A stretch of DNA of 64,000 nt from JAGWBJ01 sp034423015 (lineage in GTDB: Bacteria > Chloroflexota > Dehalococcoidia > Lucifugimonadales > JAGWBF01): contig DAOUJG010000039.1 in the NCBI GenBank assembly GCA_034423015.1, forward strand, positions 86,573 to 150,572, written 5' to 3'. The notes under the pieces are model-generated. The model worked only from the letters and a program-made list of their open reading frames with translations. It did no database searches and was not told where the DNA came from. Within the stretch, counting starts at the first letter, position 1. Each line of letters begins with the position of its first letter. Shown one piece after another: positions 34,188 through 42,495 of the stretch. Made by a program: the position numbers and the translations under genes.

Positions 34188-35591
34188 ATGGCAGACAACG
34201 ATATCGCTCTAATGGCCCACCTGATGCGACGGGCCGGGTTCGGCGCCCGGTACGAAGAGCTGGAGGCCCGGGCTGCCAAGGGGTACGAGGCCACCGTCGA
34301 GGAGCTGCTGAACCCCGAGGAGCATTCCAACGGCCTGGAGCTGGACCTGGCGGAACGGTACTTCATCGAGTGGAACCAGTTCACCAGGGGCGTCCCCGAG
34401 TACTTCGCCTGGCGCATGATGAACTCCAGGGCCCAGCTCGAAGAGAAGATGATCCTCTTCTGGCACGGCATCCTGTGCACGGCTGACAGCAAGACCCAGA
34501 GCTACGCCACGTCCTACGTGGAGCTGGAGATGTTCCGCCGCTACGGTATGGGCAGCTTCCGGGACCTGCTGGTGGAGATCTCCAAGGACCCGGCCATGGT
34601 CTACTTCCTGGACAACTGCCTGAGCCACAAGGGGGCCATCAACGAGAACTATGGACGGGAGCTGCTGGAGCTGTTCTCCATGGGCGTGGGCATGGACGAC
34701 CAGTTCAACTACACCGAGGACGACGTAAAGGAGTGCTCCCGGGCCTTCACCGGCTGGACCATCGCCAACTCCATCCCGACGCAGCCCTACGGGCCCTACG
34801 AAGCCAGGTTCGTCTACAACCCGCTGGACCACGACGACGGGGTGAAGACCTTCCTGGGCGAGACCGGGCGCTTCAACGGCGAGGACGTCATCGACATCAT
34901 CTGCAAGCAGCCGGCCACGGCCCGGTTCATCTCCCGCCACGTGTACAGCTACTTCGTGGCCGACGAGGCCCAGGTGCCCCTATGGATGGAGACCCCGCCC
35001 CGGGACCCGGACACCATCAAGATGCTGGAGGAGGAGTACTTCCGGTCGGGCTACGACATCCGCTCCATGCTGCGGGTGCTGTTCCACTCGGACGCCTTCA
35101 AGAACGCCCGCTTCTCCAGGGTAAAAGGGCCAATCGAGACGGTGATGGGAACCATGCGCCTGATAGGGGACTGGACGTCTCCCAAACCCGGGTTCGAGTT
35201 CATCTTCGACGAGATGAAGTTCATGGGGCAAGAGATACTGAACCCGCCCTCGGTGGAAGGCTGGCACACGGGCAAGGAGTGGATCGACGGCGGCACCCTG
35301 GTGCACCGCATCAACTTCACCGCCGACTTCGTGGGCGACACGAGCTACCCGGGCGTGCAGAGTATAGTCAACAGGCTGGCCTCGGAGGCACCCACCCTCT
35401 CGGCCGATGGGCTGGTGGACGGATGCCTGCGGCTGCTGGGACACTACGAGCTGGACGCCGAGACCCGGGAGATGCTCGTGGCCCGCGCCCAGAAGGGCGG
35501 CGACCTGCGCACCGACAGCGAGGAGTTCCCCCAGAGGGTCAGGCAGATGCTGCAGCTGATAGTTGCCACGAAAGAGTACCTTTACGCCTAG
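34188..35591 (+). CDS. DUF1800 family protein (module 3)
   Basis: A 467-residue DUF1800 protein, the closest relative of module 2 in its middle part (ENYGRELLELFSMGVGMDD, TFLGETGRFNGEDVIDII) and of module 1 at its N terminus (IALMAHLMRRAGFGAR, EELEARAAKGYEATV). It contains NPPSVEGWHTGKEW. GGAGGA lies 7 bases before the ATG at 34188. No export signal is seen. It begins a tight three-gene unit with DUF1501 and NHL genes and is not linked to transporter genes. Confidence 0.92.
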   Translation: MADNDIALMAHLMRRAGFGARYEELEARAAKGYEATVEELLNPEEHSNGLELDLAERYFIEWNQFTRGVPEYFAWRMMNSRAQLEEKMILFWHGILCTADSKTQSYATSYVELEMFRRYGMGSFRDLLVEISKDPAMVYFLDNCLSHKGAINENYGRELLELFSMGVGMDDQFNYTEDDVKECSRAFTGWTIANSIPTQPYGPYEARFVYNPLDHDDGVKTFLGETGRFNGEDVIDIICKQPATARFISRHVYSYFVADEAQVPLWMETPPRDPDTIKMLEEEYFRSGYDIRSMLRVLFHSDAFKNARFSRVKGPIETVMGTMRLIGDWTSPKPGFEFIFDEMKFMGQEILNPPSVEGWHTGKEWIDGGTLVHRINFTADFVGDTSYPGVQSIVNRLASEAPTLSADGLVDGCLRLLGHYELDAETREMLVARAQKGGDLRTDSEEFPQRVRQMLQLIVATKEYLYA

Positions 35592-35669
35592 GCGGAGCCC
35601 CGGGCCCCGGGAAGTTGTCGGCGGGCAGGTCCCTCATTTCGGGCCCCCATTGGAAAAGGAGGAGGAAAC

Positions 35670-36806
35670 ATGACGGCCAACAAGAAAGACCCGGTGCTGG
35701 TGGTGCTGCAGCTGTCGGGGGCCTACGACGCGCTGAACACGGTCATCCCGTACGAAGACCCCCTGTACATGGACTACCGCCCGGTGCTGAAGGTGGAGCC
35801 TGAGGAGGTCCTGCCGCTGGACGACAAGGTTGTGCTCAACCCGGCGATGGCGCCGGTGAAGGAGCTGTACGACCAGGGGAAGGTTGCCGTCATCCAAGGC
35901 ATCGGCTATCCCAACCCCATCCGCTCCCACTTCCGGTCGATGGACATCTGGCATACCGCGGTGCCCGAGAAGATGGTCACCGACGGCTGGCTGGGCCGGG
36001 CCATCCGGGAGCTGGACCCCCACAAGGAGAACGTGCTGACGGCCGTGAACTTCGGCCGGGGACTGCCCAGGGCCCTGGCGGCCCCGGGAGTGTCGGTGGC
36101 ATCGGTGGGCAACTTGGAGACCTACGGGGTGCTGACCGGGATCAAGGGCCAGGACCAGAGGACGGACGCCCTGGACGCATTCGCCAGGATGTACTCGCCC
36201 CTGATCGGCAACGGCCCGGTGAACGACTACCTGTCCCAGACCGGACTGGACGCCCTGAAGGGCGCCGACATCCTGGCAACCGCCCCAGACGCGTACTCCT
36301 CCACCGTGGAGTACGCCGGGGACCCATTCTCCCAGTGGGTCAAGAACATCGCGCAGGTGCACCTGGCGGAGTTCGGCACACGCATCCTCTACACCGCCCT
36401 GGACCCGGGGGCGTTCGATACCCACGCCAACCAGGCAACGGCGTTCCCCAAGCTGTGGTCCGAGGTGTCCAACGCGGCGAGCGACCTGTACCACGACCTG
36501 AAGGAGCACGACGCCAACCAGGAGGTGGTGATCCTGATGTTCACCGAGTTCGGCCGGCGCGTGCAGGAGAACGGCTCGGGCACGGACCACGGCTCGGGCG
36601 GGGTGGCCTTCGTAATGGGGGACGCGGTCAAGGGCGGGCTGTACGGGGAGTACCCCTCCCTGGAGCCGTCCAAGCTGGACGAAGGCGACCTCAGTTGGAA
36701 CAACGACTTCCGGGGGATGTACGCGACGCTGCTGGAGAAATGGATGGGCATGGAGCCCCAGCCCATTCTCGGAGGGTCCTTCGAGCAGTTCGACCTCATC
36801 AAGTGA
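35670..36806 (+). CDS. DUF1501 family protein (module 3)
   Basis: A 378-residue DUF1501 protein, very similar to 26570-27709 throughout (LQLSGAYDALNTVIPYED, HFRSMDIWHTA, NFGRGLPRALAAPG, FDTHANQ, FTEFGRRVQENGSGTDHGSG). The first motif reads SGAYDALN where family members usually have GGxD, as module 2 does (SGGNDSLN). This loop normally holds metal or phosphate contacts in the alkaline-phosphatase-like fold, so the change may matter. GGAGGAGGAAAC precedes the ATG. It has no Tat signal. Confidence 0.9.
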   Translation: MTANKKDPVLVVLQLSGAYDALNTVIPYEDPLYMDYRPVLKVEPEEVLPLDDKVVLNPAMAPVKELYDQGKVAVIQGIGYPNPIRSHFRSMDIWHTAVPEKMVTDGWLGRAIRELDPHKENVLTAVNFGRGLPRALAAPGVSVASVGNLETYGVLTGIKGQDQRTDALDAFARMYSPLIGNGPVNDYLSQTGLDALKGADILATAPDAYSSTVEYAGDPFSQWVKNIAQVHLAEFGTRILYTALDPGAFDTHANQATAFPKLWSEVSNAASDLYHDLKEHDANQEVVILMFTEFGRRVQENGSGTDHGSGGVAFVMGDAVKGGLYGEYPSLEPSKLDEGDLSWNNDFRGMYATLLEKWMGMEPQPILGGSFEQFDLIK

Positions 36807-36862
36807 GCCGGCCGGGTGCGGGCTCGGCCGTCGGGCGTGAACCAAGAACTAGCGAGGAAGAG

Positions 36863-37900
36863 ATGGTCACTCAGATACCGCCTTTAACCTTCGAGTACAG
36901 CCACACCATCGGGCGGCAAGAGGTCCGGAGTGGGAACGGGTTCTTCTTCCCGGTGGCCATAACCAAGGACGAGGAGGGCCTGCTGTACGTGCTGAGCCGG
37001 GGCACCGAGACCCCTGCGTTCTTCCCATGTAAGCGGGTGACGGTGTTCACGGTGGACGAGGATCTGGTCAGGGACTACGGGCAGAAGGTCCCCCCGGAAG
37101 AGGCGACCAGGGAGATGGCCCCGGACGGCAGTTTCATGTGGCCCACCTCCGTCGCCCTGGACTCGGAGAACAACACCTACGTGTCCGACGAGTGGCTGGA
37201 CCATATATCCGTATTCGACAAGGATGGGAAGTGGACCGCCAAGTGGGGCACTCCCGGAGACGGCGACGGCGAGATCGACCGACCCTCGGGCCTGGCGTTT
37301 GACAAGAACGACAACCTGTACCTGGTGGACAGCCGGAACAGCCGGGTCCAGATATTCACCAGGGACGGCCGGTTCCTGGACAAGTGGGGCCGTAAGGGCG
37401 ACGGCGACGGCGAGTTCGACATGCCGTGGGGCATCGAAATCGACGGGAACGGGGACGTGTACATAGCCGACTGGCGGAACGACCGGATCCAGAAGTTCGC
37501 CCCGGATGGCCGGTTCCTGATGAAGTTCGGCACGTCGGGCCAGGGGGACGGGGAGTTCAACCGGCCCACGGGAGTCGCCGTCGACGGCGAGGGGATCATC
37601 TACGTCACAGACTTCAAGAACGACCGGCTCCAGGTGTTCGACCCAGAGGGCGGCTTCATCACCAAGCTGACGGGCGAGGCCACCCTGTCCCAGTGGGGAA
37701 GGGAGCGGGTGGAGCTGGACCCGCTGGCGTCCAAGGGCCGGAGGGTGGCCCAGGGCCTGCGGGAGCGCGAGAAGGTGTTCCAGGGGCCCATCGCGGTGGA
37801 GGTGGACGACGAGGACCGGGTCTTCGTGGTGGAGTGCGCCCGCCACCGGGTCCAGGTGTTCCACAAGCAGTCCGCCATATTCCAGGGGGGGCTGCTGTAG
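36863..37900 (+). CDS. NHL-repeat beta-propeller protein (module 3)
   Basis: A 345-residue NHL propeller with blades marked PSGLAFDKNDNLYLVDSRN, PWGIEIDGNGDVYIADWRN and PTGVAVDGEGIIYVTDFKN. GAGGAAG precedes the ATG at 36863; the frame is open far upstream but only this start matches its relatives. It ends the third module. It shares the C-terminal TGEATLSQWGR element with module 2 (TGDATLSKWGE), a segment outside the repeats that may form the module-specific surface. Confidence 0.88.
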   Translation: MVTQIPPLTFEYSHTIGRQEVRSGNGFFFPVAITKDEEGLLYVLSRGTETPAFFPCKRVTVFTVDEDLVRDYGQKVPPEEATREMAPDGSFMWPTSVALDSENNTYVSDEWLDHISVFDKDGKWTAKWGTPGDGDGEIDRPSGLAFDKNDNLYLVDSRNSRVQIFTRDGRFLDKWGRKGDGDGEFDMPWGIEIDGNGDVYIADWRNDRIQKFAPDGRFLMKFGTSGQGDGEFNRPTGVAVDGEGIIYVTDFKNDRLQVFDPEGGFITKLTGEATLSQWGRERVELDPLASKGRRVAQGLREREKVFQGPIAVEVDDEDRVFVVECARHRVQVFHKQSAIFQGGLL

Positions 37901-38007
37901 ACGGGGCCTTCGGTCACTTTCCTCATCTTTTGGGAAAGGATCTCCGTATTCATCCTCGTATGCGGCCTTCGCATGACCATGGCGGCTCCGCTGTAGCTGC
38001 CCAACCC

Positions 38008-38553
38008 CTACAGGTCAAACTGGTCAAATGGATTGTGCCCCAACAATGTTTGCGTGAGCCGGTCATTCCCCGCTGGAATATGCGTGCCCCGCTCATATAC
38101 AAACGGTAACTTCTGCATCCTGTTATCCTTCCGCCAGAACTGCTTGAGTTTCCGCACTGTGTCCGGTGTCTTGCATACGACCGTGAGTAATACCCGTGGG
38201 CAGGCTGGATGGAAGAGGAGCGGCATATAGTCGTGGTCTTCATCTTCGGAGTAGTCGCAGGCACTCCGCCACTTCCTCGTGGGGCCATAGTACCTCACCC
38301 CATTGTCTCCCTGGACCCACTCATCCCGGTCTATGCAGTCTTTGAAATCGGCATCGTCGACCTCAACCCGAATGACTTTCCACCCAATGCTTCCATGGTC
38401 GGTGACCAAGCGGAAGTAACAGTCGCCCGGCGACAGGGGCCATTCGTACAACTTTACCTGTGGCAACGGTTGTTCAGTGCTGGTGGGGCGTTTGAGAAAA
38501 GGGAGGATGAGAGCTACGAAATTACCGAGGAGCCCAATGATTGTCAGCCACAT
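38008..38553 (-). CDS. hypothetical membrane-anchored protein
   Basis: A 181-residue protein with one N-terminal helix (WLTIIGLLGNFVALILPFL), then a soluble domain rich in aromatic and acidic residues (EDEDHDYMPLLF, VVCKTPDTVRKLKQFW). No family is recognised. The start has no clear ribosome site. It is 17 bp downstream of the Mrr-like gene on the same strand, in a stretch visibly richer in A and T than its neighbours, which suggests that both genes came by transfer. Confidence 0.6.
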   Translation of the reverse strand: MWLTIIGLLGNFVALILPFLKRPTSTEQPLPQVKLYEWPLSPGDCYFRLVTDHGSIGWKVIRVEVDDADFKDCIDRDEWVQGDNGVRYYGPTRKWRSACDYSEDEDHDYMPLLFHPACPRVLLTVVCKTPDTVRKLKQFWRKDNRMQKLPFVYERGTHIPAGNDRLTQTLLGHNPFDQFDL

Positions 38554-38570
38554 GGTCGGCCACTAACCCG

Positions 38571-39386
38571 TCAGGATCGCTGTTGCGCTTCAATGATTTC
38601 ACTCATTCTGGCCAGTTCTGGAGCGTCAACAAGTATTATCGGTTTGCCGCGTGCAAAGTCCTTGACTCCCTTTGTGAACCCTCCGGTACACGCCAGGATT
38701 GCATTGTTGGCACGAAGATGCACCATGGTCCCATATAACTCTCTGACAACCGCTACGCCTACTGGGGACCGGTACCTCTTGCACTGAACGACGGTCTTTT
38801 TGCCCTTCTTCCGCAAAATGAGGTCAGCCCCTCCATCGCTCGAACCACCGGTGTACGACACTTTGTACCCACGACGTTCACAAAGTGCTCCTAGTTCAAG
38901 TTCAAATTCGTCATCGCTGAGCCCATTCCAATACCCCTCTCGCTTTCTGAGAGCTTCCCGCTCAGCTTCCTCCCGCGCTCTTTCCTCTGCCCACCGTACG
39001 CGCTCGGTTTCCCGTCGCACCTGCTCAGCTTCCTGTCGTGCCCTCTCCGTCTCCCGCTGCACTTCCTCATAGGCAGACTGCGCCACTTCGTACCGATTGA
39101 TTTGAGAGGCTACAGGGCTCTTGAACAGACGCGACGTCTTGAACCGCTCTATAAGCGGCCATACCAAAAACATAATACAAGGGACCAGAAAATAGAATGC
39201 GAACACTCCAACGGCAAGTGCGACTACCCAGCTTCTAGTAATGACGAAAGTGACAAAGGCAACGACCAACGTCAAGACAACCAATGTGAGTCCAAGGAGG
39301 AGGCCCCCAGGCCCGCCACTCTTGCCAATATAGAGCGCATATTCCTCGGGTGTTACCCCGAAGTCTTGCAATTCTGGCTTCTGCAA
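38571..39386 (-). CDS. membrane-anchored Mrr-like restriction endonuclease
   Basis: A 271-residue protein. Two membrane helices near the N terminus (GLLLGLTLVVLTLVVAFVTF and a second at about 50-75) are followed by a long charged coiled coil (EEVQRETERARQEAEQVRRE) and a C-terminal Mrr_cat domain (about 155-265). The nuclease motif is intact: GGADLILRKKGKKTVVQCKRY has the aspartate and the QCK lysine of the PD-(D/E)xK fold. Mrr-type enzymes cut modified foreign DNA. The start (TTG at 39386) is uncertain. Confidence 0.78.
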   Translation of the reverse strand: MQKPELQDFGVTPEEYALYIGKSGGPGGLLLGLTLVVLTLVVAFVTFVITRSWVVALAVGVFAFYFLVPCIMFLVWPLIERFKTSRLFKSPVASQINRYEVAQSAYEEVQRETERARQEAEQVRRETERVRWAEERAREEAEREALRKREGYWNGLSDDEFELELGALCERRGYKVSYTGGSSDGGADLILRKKGKKTVVQCKRYRSPVGVAVVRELYGTMVHLRANNAILACTGGFTKGVKDFARGKPIILVDAPELARMSEIIEAQQRS

Positions 39387-39750
39387 ACCCCATCACCCGG
39401 GCGCCGTTTGGTCACCTAGTCTAACGTCGCCTCCCCAAGCATCCGAGTCTCTATGAGAATACCGGCGGCTTTACCCATGGGCCTCGACTTCTTTATCGAC
39501 TCCGCATGGCTGGCACAGTTCGAAGTCTTGTATGCCCAGTTGGGCAAAGCCGCCCAGTGCACCGTCGAGGGTGTTGTAACGCATCAGGGTTTCAGGGTCG
39601 AGCACTGCTGGACAGGGTATCCGGTGGATTATTTTGCTTTCGTGTTCGGTCGAAATGCCGTACATCACTCGCCTTCCATGGTCCATACCACCCCGTGGAT
39701 TCCGGCTCGGGGCCGGAAATACGGTGAGGATGAGACCGACCGGGCGCACG
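39387..39750. other. intergenic stretch with no firm gene
   Basis: Between the Mrr-like gene and the amidase copy D. Both strands carry open frames here, of which only the weak minus-strand candidate listed separately has a plausible ribosome site. No repeat or tRNA was seen. Confidence 0.5.
39471..39665 (-). CDS. doubtful small hypothetical protein
   Basis: A possible 64-residue protein with HRIPCPAVLDPETLMRYN and LCQPCGVDKEVEAHG, so four cysteines or histidines that could bind zinc. The ATG at 39665 has GGAAGG upstream. A plus-strand frame overlaps it and reads about equally well. It is listed because no other gene fills this gap, and it may not be real. Confidence 0.25.
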   Translation of the reverse strand: MYGISTEHESKIIHRIPCPAVLDPETLMRYNTLDGALGGFAQLGIQDFELCQPCGVDKEVEAHG

Positions 39751-41160
39751 CTAAGCGAAGGGCGGCCTCCTGGTATGCCATGGGGTGTTCTGCTCGTAGG
39801 CGTGGGCGACCCTCAGCACCGTTGCCTCTTCACCGGGACGGCCGGCTATCTGTAGCCCTATGGGCAGGCCGTTGGAGGCGAAGCCGCAGGGCACCGAGGC
39901 GGCGGGCGTGCTGGCCAGGCTGAAGCCGGCGGTGCTGCTGAAGGGGACGGCGCTCGGCGGCTCCCCAGCCGCCGGGGGCTGGTCGACCTCCCGGACCGGC
40001 GGCGCGGTCATGCCCGACGTGGGCTGCACCAGAACATCGTACCTCTCCAGAGCCTCCAGTATCTGGCGCCTGAGCAGGGTCCTCAGCTTCCGGGCCTTGT
40101 AGTAAGCCTGGGACGGCATGATGCTCCCGGTGAGAAGACCTATGCGGTTGTCGTGGCCGTAGTCCTGAAGACGGCCCCTGATCCACTCCCGGTGGGTCGA
40201 GGCCGCCTCCACGGCGGACTGCACCCCCGAGATATCGAGCATGTGCCTGGTCAACGGGACCGATACCTCCTCCACCGATGCGCCCATCTCTCCCAGGACA
40301 CCGGCGGCGGTGACCACCGCCTCCCGCACCTCGGGCTCCGCGAAGTCCGCGTCCACCTGCTCGGCAATGAGCCCCACGCGAAGGCCGGCGATGTTGCCGT
40401 CCAGGGCCTTCCTGTAGTCGGGGACGGGGGTGTGCCACGTGTACGGGTCCCTGGGGTCGTACCCGGCGATGGCGCCCAGGGTAATGGCCGCGTCCTCGAC
40501 GGTGCGGGAAATGGGGCCGACGGTATCCATGGACCAGGAGCCGGGCATGACGCCGTAGCGGCTCACCCTGCCCCACCCGGGCTTCATGCCCGTCAGGCCG
40601 CACCACGCCGCGGGCCGGCGCAGGGAGCCGCTGGTGTCCTCGCCCAGGGAGGTGGCGCAGAGGAAGGCGGCGGTGGCGGCCCCAGACCCGCTGCTGGACC
40701 CGCCGGGGCAGGTGTTCAGGTCCCAGGGGTTGCGGGGGTAGCTGAAGCGGTGGGAGAACCCCGTGATGGCGAACTCGGTCATGTTGGTCTTGCCCAGGAG
40801 CACGGCCCCGGCCACTTTCAAGTTGGCTATGACCGTCGCGTCCTCCTCGGGGAAGAAGCCGGCCAGGATGCGCGAGCCCCCCGTGGTCCGGACGCCCTTG
40901 CTCCAGAGCTGGTCCTTCACCGCCACGGGAACCCCGTGCATGGGTCCGAGGTAGCCGTCCCGGGCGATGGCGTCCTCGGCGTCCTTCGCCGCCCGGAGGG
41001 CCTCATCGCGGCAAACGGTCAGGTAGGAGTTGAACCTGAAGTCCAGATCGTCGATGCGCTCCAGGTACGCCTGGGTGACCTCGACGGGAGAGACCTCTTT
41101 GGTCCGGATGAGGTCCGACAGTCGGGTGACGCTGAGGAACGGGATCTCCGCTCGGTTCAT
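39751..41160 (-). CDS. amidase signature family hydrolase (copy D)
   Basis: A 469-residue amidase with the triad K82 (PVAVKDQL), S155 (GGSSSGSG) and S179 (GEDTSGSLRRP). The GEDT variant and the end of the protein (AHAYEQNTPWHTRRPP) match copy A. AAGGGAGCCAGCG precedes the ATG. It lies 25 bp downstream of an M20-type hydrolase on the same strand, and the two probably act together on an amide or N-acyl compound. Confidence 0.9.
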   Translation of the reverse strand: MNRAEIPFLSVTRLSDLIRTKEVSPVEVTQAYLERIDDLDFRFNSYLTVCRDEALRAAKDAEDAIARDGYLGPMHGVPVAVKDQLWSKGVRTTGGSRILAGFFPEEDATVIANLKVAGAVLLGKTNMTEFAITGFSHRFSYPRNPWDLNTCPGGSSSGSGAATAAFLCATSLGEDTSGSLRRPAAWCGLTGMKPGWGRVSRYGVMPGSWSMDTVGPISRTVEDAAITLGAIAGYDPRDPYTWHTPVPDYRKALDGNIAGLRVGLIAEQVDADFAEPEVREAVVTAAGVLGEMGASVEEVSVPLTRHMLDISGVQSAVEAASTHREWIRGRLQDYGHDNRIGLLTGSIMPSQAYYKARKLRTLLRRQILEALERYDVLVQPTSGMTAPPVREVDQPPAAGEPPSAVPFSSTAGFSLASTPAASVPCGFASNGLPIGLQIAGRPGEEATVLRVAHAYEQNTPWHTRRPPFA

Positions 41161-41185
41161 CGCTGGCTCCCTTCTCGACCCCAGG

Positions 41186-42349
41186 TCACGCCCGGGCCAG
41201 GAGGCGCTCCCGCACTCCCGTGTCCGAGGCGATGTCGATGGCGGTCCACGCCATGGCCGTGGCGCCGTCTATGACGGCCCTGTCGCCGGCGGGGCTGACG
41301 CAGTGGGCGGTGAACTCGGGCTGGTGGTTCACGGCGGGCAGGGAGTCTATCCCGATCATGGGATGTATGGAGGGCAGGGCCAGGGAGACGTTGCCCATGT
41401 CGGTGGAGGCGGCGGCCCGCTCCAGCATGGGGCCCAGGTCGGGGTAGCTGCGGCCCAGGGCCTCGCTGTTGCGCCGGTACATGTCGGCGATGGCCTCGTC
41501 GTGGTGCATCTCGGCATAGGGCTTGGTGCCCCCGACCACCTCCATGGTGCTGCCGGTGGCCAGGGCCCCCGCCTCGAAGCACCTGAGGACCCTTGGCCGT
41601 AGCTCCTCCATCTCCTCCAACGACTGTCCGCGCACGATGTACTTGGCGCTGGTGAAGGAGGGGATCACGTTGGGGGCGTCTCCGCCCTTGGTTATGATGC
41701 CGTGGACCCTCTGGGTGGGCAGGATGTGCTGCCGCAGCAGGCCGATGCTCGTCTGGGCGATGGTCAGGGCGTCGGCGGCGTTGATACCCCGCTCGGGGAA
41801 GGCCGCGGCGTGGGCCTCTTTGCCGGTGTAGTTGACCTCGAACATGGACGCCGCGATTATCCTGGGCATTACGATGTCGAAGGGCGCGGGGTGGACCATC
41901 ATGGCGGCGTGCATTCCGTCGAAGGCGCCCCGCTCCAGCATCAATATCTTCCCGCCGGCGTCTCCGACCTCCTCGGCCGGCGTCCCGACCACACTGACTG
42001 TCAGGCCCAGGTCGTCGGCTACCCTGGCGGCGGCCAGCGCGGCGCCGATGGCGGCGGAGGCGATGATGTTGTGGCCGCAGGCGTGCCCGATGACGGGGAG
42101 GGCGTCGTACTCGGCGCAGATGCCCAGGTGCAGGGGACCGCTTCCCGCCCGGGCGATGAACGCCGTGGGCAGATCGCACACGCCCGTCTCCACGACGAAC
42201 CCCTTGTCGGACAGGAGCTCCGCCAGCCAGCCCGAGGACTTGGTCTCCTGGTAGCCCAGCTCCGGGTTCGCGTGAATCCTGTGGCTGAGCTCGATCAGGG
42301 AGTCTTGCTCTCCACGAATCAGCTCTCGAGCGCCGTCCTTCGCGTCCAT
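41186..42349 (-). CDS. M20 family amidohydrolase/peptidase
   Basis: A 387-residue metallohydrolase of the M20D (aminoacylase, AbgB-like) group. It opens with LSHRIHANPELGYQE and has the metal region ICAEYDALPVIGHACGHNI with the HACGHN ligands, GTPAEEVGDAGGK with the catalytic glutamate pair, and TGKEAHAAAFPERGINA from the dimer domain. Such enzymes remove an acyl or aminobenzoyl group from an amino acid. GAGGAGGTGTC precedes the ATG. A TATAAT box on the same strand lies about 40 bp upstream. Confidence 0.9.
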   Translation of the reverse strand: MDAKDGARELIRGEQDSLIELSHRIHANPELGYQETKSSGWLAELLSDKGFVVETGVCDLPTAFIARAGSGPLHLGICAEYDALPVIGHACGHNIIASAAIGAALAAARVADDLGLTVSVVGTPAEEVGDAGGKILMLERGAFDGMHAAMMVHPAPFDIVMPRIIAASMFEVNYTGKEAHAAAFPERGINAADALTIAQTSIGLLRQHILPTQRVHGIITKGGDAPNVIPSFTSAKYIVRGQSLEEMEELRPRVLRCFEAGALATGSTMEVVGGTKPYAEMHHDEAIADMYRRNSEALGRSYPDLGPMLERAAASTDMGNVSLALPSIHPMIGIDSLPAVNHQPEFTAHCVSPAGDRAVIDGATAMAWTAIDIASDTGVRERLLARA

Positions 42350-42387
42350 GACACCTCCTCAGGCCGTCCGCCCCGGCCCCATCATGG

Positions 42388-42393
42388 ATTATA
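42388..42393 (-). promoter_or_regulatory. -10 box for the M20-amidase pair
   Basis: TATAAT on the minus strand 39 bp before the M20 start, preceded by TG. No good -35 is visible. Confidence 0.4.
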
Positions 42394-42436
42394 CACCAGA
42401 CCATGACCGTTGCCCCCCGGCGGCCCGGCGGCCCAA

Positions 42437-42445
42437 TGGTATACT
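42437..42445 (+). promoter_or_regulatory. extended -10 for the molybdoenzyme gene
   Basis: TGgTATACT reads as an extended -10, 51 bp ahead of the GTG at 42496. It is back to back with the minus-strand TATAAT at 42388. Confidence 0.45.
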
Positions 42446-42495
42446 ACCCCCAACCCGGGCTCCCCCCAACTCGGCGTCCGCAGGGAGGCGATGAC

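Noticed and set aside
38005..38020. CCCTACAGGT, like the transposon end
   Set aside because: Only about ten bases match, there is no partner end near 39.4-39.7 kb and no target duplication.
39453..39923. Plus-strand open frame in the gap before amidase copy D
   Set aside because: Its second half overlaps the real amidase in antisense and there is no ribosome site.
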